From Paenibacillus sp. UBA6285 (GTDB lineage: Bacteria > Bacillota > Bacilli > Paenibacillales > Paenibacillaceae): a stretch of 5,858 nucleotides of DNA. Where the stretch lies: assembly GCA_002438345.1 (NCBI GenBank), contig DJUJ01000162.1, forward strand, positions 23,559 to 29,416. Reading direction: 5' to 3'. Below, piece after piece: positions 5,211 to 5,858 of this stretch. The notes below the pieces were generated by a model. The model saw nothing but the letters and a program-made list of their open reading frames with translations, was not told where the DNA came from and made no database searches. Every line of letters begins with the position of its first letter. The first letter of the stretch is position 1. Position numbers and translations under genes: made by a program.

Positions 5211-5561
5211 AGGCTCGAACTGGATGTCAATTACAGGTGAATGTATGGAATACATAATGGATTTTACTACTACTTCTCCGGAGTATGTTAGATTTTTTAA
5301 GAACACATTATGTGGAGATGAAATCTTCTTCCATACGATTATTTTAAATAGTGCGTTTAAGAACAATGTGCGGAATGAAATTAAGAGGTATACAGACTGG
5401 GAAACAGGACCGATTATCCTCGAACACTAACGAAAGAAGATTATGACCGGATCACTCATACGGGTACAGAATGCTTTTGGGGTAGAAAGTTTAATCTCGA
5501 TATCGATAGAACCATAATTCAGGATCTCCTTGATATAAATACTAAAGTGAAAACATCGTAA
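5188..5561 (+). pseudogene. Remnant of a Branch-family glycosyltransferase (core-2/I-branching GlcNAc transferase-like), 5'-truncated and frameshifted
   Basis: Frame 1, from about 5188, reads RTPKNLYKGSNWMSITGE, then EYIMDF, SPEYVRFFKNTLCGDEIFFH and TIILNSAFKNN. This matches the late part of bacterial Branch-domain (PF02485) glycosyltransferases, in which GSxW, the DE in PDEIFF and TIILNS are conserved. After TDWETGP near 5412 the frame breaks and stops at 5428-5430. In the next frame the protein continues as DYPRTLTKEDYDRI (from 5412), then CFWGRKFNLDID, ending at 5559-5561. A single lost base near 5410-5412 explains the break. The catalytic N-terminal half, expected to be about 150-200 residues, is absent, so there is no activity. 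The first 23 bases overlap the end of the VOC gene, marking the recombination junction. An ATG at 5224 would give a 68-residue peptide with no good ribosome site. Confidence 0.8.
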
Positions 5562-5569
5562 ACACATTC

Positions 5570-5575
5570 AGGAGG
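5570..5575 (+). promoter_or_regulatory. Strong AGGAGG ribosome site of the NAD(P)-binding protein gene
   Basis: A perfect AGGAGG lies 8 nt before ATG 5584 and directly after the end of the glycosyltransferase remnant. No clear sigma-A promoter precedes it; TTGATA at 5530-5535 lacks a matching -10 box. The gene may be read from the VOC promoter, since I see no terminator between 5210 and 5584. Confidence 0.7.
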
Positions 5576-5583
5576 ACAATTAT

Positions 5584-5858
5584 ATGAAAATCGCAGTTGT
5601 TGGAGCAAGTGGAAAAGCCGGAAGCCGAATTACACAGGAAGCACTGGATAGAGGTCATGAAGTTACAGCAATCGTACGGGATGCATCCAAAGTGGCGAAC
5701 AGCAAGGCGTCTGTCATCGAAAAAGATATATTTACTCTGACAGCTGAAGATTTGAAGAGTTTTGATGTTGTAGTGAATGCTTTCGCCGCACCGTTTGGAC
5801 AAGAGCATTTACATGTTGATGCCGGAAATGTGCTTATTGAAGCATTGAAGGATGCGCC
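5584..5858 (+). CDS. NAD(P)-binding oxidoreductase-like protein, YwnB/NmrA type, cut by right edge
   Basis: The first 91 codons are present and the frame is open to the end of the window. It begins MKIAVVGASGKAGSRITQEA, a Rossmann dinucleotide-binding loop (GASGKAG, residues 7-13), followed by GHEVTAIVRD (24-33), where R32 is at the position that usually contacts the NADP phosphate. DVVVNAFAAP (about 64-73) is the strand that in this group lies next to the nicotinamide. This matches the COG2910 (YwnB-like) atypical short-chain dehydrogenases, cytosolic proteins of about 200-215 residues; many are of unknown substrate and some are linked to quinone or flavin reduction. It has an ideal ribosome site. 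It lies 373 bp after the VOC gene with only the glycosyltransferase remnant between, so cotranscription is possible. Confidence 0.88.
   Translation, partial: MKIAVVGASGKAGSRITQEALDRGHEVTAIVRDASKVANSKASVIEKDIFTLTAEDLKSFDVVVNAFAAPFGQEHLHVDAGNVLIEALKDA

Noticed and set aside
5046..5366. Minus-strand open frame of 106 codons across the VOC end and glycosyltransferase remnant
   Set aside because: It is antisense to two recognised sequences, with no ribosome site and no motif.
5497..5506. TCGATATCGA perfect palindrome as an operator for the downstream gene
   Set aside because: It is only 10 bp and falls in the recognisable codons of the glycosyltransferase remnant (Leu-Asp-Ile-Asp), with no promoter boxes around it.
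5530..5558. TTGATA as a -35 box for the NAD(P)-binding gene
   Set aside because: No acceptable -10 hexamer at 16-18 bp downstream.
5542..5808. Minus-strand open frame opposite the NAD(P)-binding gene
   Set aside because: It is the shadow of a clear Rossmann-fold gene on the + strand; its Cys/Phe-rich translation looks non-biological.
1..5858. CRISPR array, tRNA, rRNA, insertion sequence or attachment site
   Set aside because: No regularly spaced repeats, cloverleaf-like segments, transposase motifs or terminal inverted repeats were seen; the scars look like simple deletions or recombination.

Overview
The window looks like an accessory stretch of a low-to-moderate GC Bacillota chromosome, most likely Paenibacillus or a close relative. 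The evidence is strong AGGAGG-type ribosome sites, GTG and TTG starts with well-spaced Shine-Dalgarno (SD) sequences, a textbook sigma-A promoter, and protein families (CatE-like VOC dioxygenase, YwnB-like NAD(P)-binding protein, S51 peptidase, several GNATs) typical of that group. The genus is inferred from protein resemblance; no search was run. Every supported gene lies on the + strand.

Region 1 (1-338) holds only remnants: two short open stretches in different frames that look like C-terminal ends of degraded or edge-cut genes. Region 2 (353-3103) is a tight run of four intact genes: a calcineurin-like metallophosphoesterase, a class I SAM methyltransferase, a RimJ/RimL-type GNAT acetyltransferase, and an S51 (peptidase E-like) hydrolase. 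Spacings are 51 bp, 13 bp and 17 bp, or a 3-4 bp overlap for the last pair if a GTG start is used. They are probably cotranscribed. The fifth member, an AAC(6')-like GNAT that overlaps the peptidase stop by ATGA, is wrecked by an internal deletion that removed the acetyl-CoA-binding core.

Region 3 (about 3330-4228) follows the deletion scar. It holds a small excisionase-like helix-turn-helix ORF of doubtful start, a YhbS-type GNAT, and a good intrinsic terminator that closes the unit.

Region 4 (4237-5858) starts a new transcription unit. A consensus promoter is overlaid by phased inverted-repeat half-sites (TAACT/AGTTA), followed by two tandem AGGAGG sites and a two-module VOC protein of the CatE/catechol-2,3-dioxygenase type. 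The 3' end of the VOC gene runs into the remnant of a Branch-family (core-2/I-branching-like) glycosyltransferase, which is 5'-truncated and has a one-base frameshift. After that begins an NAD(P)-binding oxidoreductase-like gene cut by the right edge. A ring-cleaving dioxygenase-like gene under a palindromic operator fits repressor control of the kind known for quinone or electrophile response genes, but the regulator is not in the window.

The most distinctive features are the operator architecture at 4254-4298 and the three or more decayed genes with visible junctions. Together these suggest repeated local deletion and recombination. I do not see a clear undescribed multi-gene system.
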